A stretch of DNA of 64,000 nucleotides from WHSM01 sp036375165 (GTDB taxonomy: Bacteria > Actinomycetota > Actinomycetes > Mycobacteriales > Micromonosporaceae), in assembly GCA_036375165.1 (NCBI GenBank), contig DASUSI010000163.1, positions 1 through 64,000 on the forward strand, in the 5' to 3' direction. Below, piece by piece: positions 61,992-64,000 of the stretch. The notes under the pieces were generated by a model, which worked only from the letters and a program-made list of their open reading frames with translations, did no database searches and was not told where the DNA came from. The number at the start of each line of letters is the position of its first letter. Positions within the stretch are counted from its first letter, which is position 1. The position numbers were made by a program, and so were the translations under genes.

Positions 61992-62977
61992 GTCAATCGG
62001 GACATATGGTGTTCGGACAGTCGCGTCGCCGTTCCCGGGAGCCGGGCGCGCGCGGTCGTGGGGAGACGGCATCCCCGGATCCGGCACGTGCCGAATTCGT
62101 GCTTTCGAAGCTGCAACTGCTGGTCACCCGGCGACTCGACGGCCTGCTGCAGGGGGACTATCTGGGACTGCTTCCCGGGTCGGGCAGTGAGGCGGGGGAG
62201 GCGCGTGAGTACTGGCCGGGCGACGACGTACGGCGGATGGACTGGCCGGTGACCGCCCGTACCACGGTCCCCCACGTACGGCAGACGATCGCCGATCGGG
62301 AGTTGGAGACCTGGCTCGCGGTCGACCTGTCAGCGAGCCTGGACTTCGGCACCGCACGGTGTCTCAAGCGCGACCTCGCGGTCGCCGCGACAGCCGCGAT
62401 CGCCCACCTGACGGTGCGCGGCGGCAACCGGATCGGTGCGGTGGTCGGCACCGGCGACGCGGTAAGGCGGATCCCCGCCCGCTCCGGACGGCGGGGTGCC
62501 CAGGCGCTGCTCCGGGGGGTGGCGACCACCCCAGCGGCGCGGGCCGGCGGCCGCACCGACCTGGCGGCCTTGGTGGATACGCTGAACCGGCCGCTCCGCC
62601 GCCGCGGCCTGGCCGTGGTGATCTCCGATTTCCTGGCCGACCTGGGATGGGAACGTCCCCTGGGAAAGCTCGCGGTACGTCACGACGTGCTCGCGGTGGA
62701 GGTTGTGGACCCTCGCGAGCTGGAGTTGACCGGGGTCGGTGTGATGGAGTTCGTCGACCCGGAGACCGGTGTGGTGCACGAGATTGACACCTCGGACAGC
62801 CGGCTCCGTGCCGCGTACGCGGAGCAGGCCGCCGCGCAACGTGCCCGAATCGCCGCCGGGCTGCGCCGCGCCGGGGCCGCGCACCTGCGGTTGCGTACCG
62901 ATTCCGACTGGCTGATCGACATCGTGCGGTTCGTCGCGGCGCAGCGGCACGCGCGTACCAGGGGGACCACACGATGA
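61988..62977 (+). CDS. DUF58 domain protein of the MoxR locus
   Basis: A 329-residue protein with the DUF58 signature: GEAREYWPGDDVRRMDWPVTART near residue 75, followed by a VWA-like fold with LAVDLSASLDFG in place of the MIDAS start and LAVVISDFLAD. GTG 61988 overlaps the moxR stop (GTGA); ATG 62006 (MVFGQSRRRSRE) is an alternative start. No transmembrane segment is apparent. It is coupled to the VWA gene by a 4-bp overlap. It is a presumed adaptor for the MoxR ATPase. Confidence 0.9.
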   Translation: MSQSGHMVFGQSRRRSREPGARGRGETASPDPARAEFVLSKLQLLVTRRLDGLLQGDYLGLLPGSGSEAGEAREYWPGDDVRRMDWPVTARTTVPHVRQTIADRELETWLAVDLSASLDFGTARCLKRDLAVAATAAIAHLTVRGGNRIGAVVGTGDAVRRIPARSGRRGAQALLRGVATTPAARAGGRTDLAALVDTLNRPLRRRGLAVVISDFLADLGWERPLGKLAVRHDVLAVEVVDPRELELTGVGVMEFVDPETGVVHEIDTSDSRLRAAYAEQAAAQRARIAAGLRRAGAAHLRLRTDSDWLIDIVRFVAAQRHARTRGTTR

Positions 62978-63924
62978 TCCGGTACCTCGCCCCGTGGTGG
63001 TTGCTCGCGGTGCTCCCGGTGTTCGCGCTGGCGGCACTGTACGTGTGGGTACAGCTACGTCGGCGCGTCACCGCGGTGCGGTTCAGCAATCTGGAGTTGT
63101 TGCAGCGGATCGCACCGAAGGGCCTGGGGTGGAAACGGCACGCGCCGGCAGTGGCGTTCCTGTCGTGCCTGTTGCTGCTGGCGCTCGGGATGGCACGCCC
63201 GGCCACGGATGTCCAGGAACCGATGGAACGGGCCACGGTGGTGCTGGCCATCGACGTGTCGCTGTCGATGATGGCCGACGACGTGGAGCCGGATCGGTTC
63301 CGGGCGGCCAAGGCGGCGGCAAAGGAGTTCGTGGAGCAGCTTCCGGACAGTTTCAACGTCGGGCTGGTGGCGTTCTCCAAGTCCGCGAACGTGGTGGTCT
63401 CGCCGACCAAGGAACACGACCGGGTCCGGCAGTCCATCGACACTCTGGAGCTTGCCGAAGGCACCGCGACCGGTGAGGCGGTGTTCGCGGCGTTGCAGGC
63501 GATCCAGTCGGTTCCGGCCGCCGGGGCGACCACCCCGCCGCCGGCCCGGATCGTGATGCTCTCGGACGGGTTCCGCACCTTCGGCCGCAGCGTCGAGGAG
63601 GCCGGAGCCGCCGCGGCCGCTGCCAACGTGCCGGTGTCCACCATCGCCTTCGGCACCGATGACGGCATGGTCGAGATCAACGGCCAGGCCGTCGAGGTAC
63701 GGGTGGACCGGGATTCGTTACGGCGGCTCGCCGACGACACCGGTGGGCAGGCGTACGAGGCGTACACCCAGAAAGAGCTCAAGCAGGTGTATGAGGACAT
63801 GGGTTCGTCGATCGGTCACCGCACCGCGGCCCGGGAGATCGCGCAGTGGTTCATCGGTGTCGCGCTGTTGTTCGCGTTCGCGGCGGCTGGGATGAGCCTG
63901 GCATGGACCTCCCGACTGCCGTAG
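62974..63924 (+). CDS. VWA-domain membrane protein of the MoxR locus
   Basis: A 316-residue protein: helix near residues 5-25 (APWWLLAVLPVFALAALYVWV), a second near 52-70, then a von Willebrand A domain with MIDAS DVSLSMMADD near residue 92, TGEAVFAAL and IVMLSDGFRTFG, and a C-terminal helix (WFIGVALLFAFAAAGMSL). The Ser/Asp MIDAS residues are intact. It is oriented like mycobacterial Rv1481. It ends 68 bp before the next gene's start at the window edge. Confidence 0.92.
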   Translation: MIRYLAPWWLLAVLPVFALAALYVWVQLRRRVTAVRFSNLELLQRIAPKGLGWKRHAPAVAFLSCLLLLALGMARPATDVQEPMERATVVLAIDVSLSMMADDVEPDRFRAAKAAAKEFVEQLPDSFNVGLVAFSKSANVVVSPTKEHDRVRQSIDTLELAEGTATGEAVFAALQAIQSVPAAGATTPPPARIVMLSDGFRTFGRSVEEAGAAAAAANVPVSTIAFGTDDGMVEINGQAVEVRVDRDSLRRLADDTGGQAYEAYTQKELKQVYEDMGSSIGHRTAAREIAQWFIGVALLFAFAAAGMSLAWTSRLP

Positions 63925-63958
63925 CGGTCTGGATTAGCCAGTACCCGTAGGTAGGCCC

Positions 63959-63964
63959 TAGTCT
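63959..63964 (+). promoter_or_regulatory. Candidate -10 element for the gene at the right edge
   Basis: TAGTCT, 28 bp upstream of a GTG with an aaggagggg RBS (63983-63991). The -35 is unclear. Confidence 0.35.
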
Positions 63965-63992
63965 CATGCGGCGGCGGGATCGAAGGAGGGGA

Positions 63993-64000
63993 GTGGCCAG
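63993..64000 (+). CDS. Start of a truncated gene, possibly fabG
   Basis: A GTG at 63993 preceded by a strong aaggagggg RBS opens a frame (Val-Ala-...) cut by the window edge. In mycobacteria and many actinobacteria, fabG (3-oxoacyl-ACP reductase) follows the moxR-DUF58-VWA genes; the assignment rests on that synteny only. Confidence 0.35.

Overview
The window is from a high-GC Gram-positive actinobacterium. Support comes from rbpA, opcA, many GTG starts, GTGA/ATGA translational coupling, a DUF397 gene, a sufR-led suf operon, and the moxR/DUF58/VWA trio ahead of a probable fabG. The gene order best fits Micromonosporaceae or a close relative; that placement is inference. No rRNA, tRNA or CRISPR array was seen.

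Layout. 146-882: secG and rbpA. 922-9203 (minus): a pentose-phosphate/glycolysis operon tkt-tal-pgi-zwf-opcA-pgl with mostly overlapping start and stop codons. 9409-12526: haem A genes ctaB and ctaA flanking a small hypothetical gene, an orphan DUF397 gene and two strong hairpins. 12666-19478: the suf operon sufR-sufB-sufD-Rieske-sufC-sufS-sufU-sufT, with a SufR-type operator lying on the sufR start codon. 19540-21490 (minus): a drug-type ABC exporter beside a beheaded TetR gene. 21578-27815: an AlkD-like glycosylase, an acVLRF1-type release factor, a zinc peptidase, a hemerythrin protein, an ABC-F ATPase and a GT-C-like membrane protein. 27952-36455: a small HTH protein, crotonase, ABC exporter, TetR regulator, nitrilase-family amidase and HrpA helicase.

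36603-41138 looks accessory (visibly lower GC, remnants). It holds a ROK sugar kinase coupled to an unusual ROK protein carrying two tandem Phd/YefM-like N-terminal domains, a divergent membrane protein under an operator-rich bidirectional promoter, a possible RelE/ParE-like ORF, and about 650 bp of degraded sequence. 41139-43385 (minus) is a three-gene operon: a membrane protein ending in a Cys/Gly tail, a DUF692 (MNIO) iron oxidase and a small partner protein. This looks like a post-translational modification system acting on a membrane-anchored tail. These two neighbouring loci are the best candidates for poorly described biology.

43596-64000: a secreted lipase preceded by 11-bp phased repeats; a NarL-type two-component system; a secreted EEP-family nuclease/phosphatase gene split by an IS200/IS605 element with tnpA and tnpB; aconitase; a VOC protein; DedA; aminopeptidase P; asparagine synthetase; an MBL-fold hydrolase; an FlK-like thioesterase; two PH-domain membrane proteins; a small zinc-ribbon-like protein; and moxR-DUF58-VWA leading into a gene that begins at the right edge.
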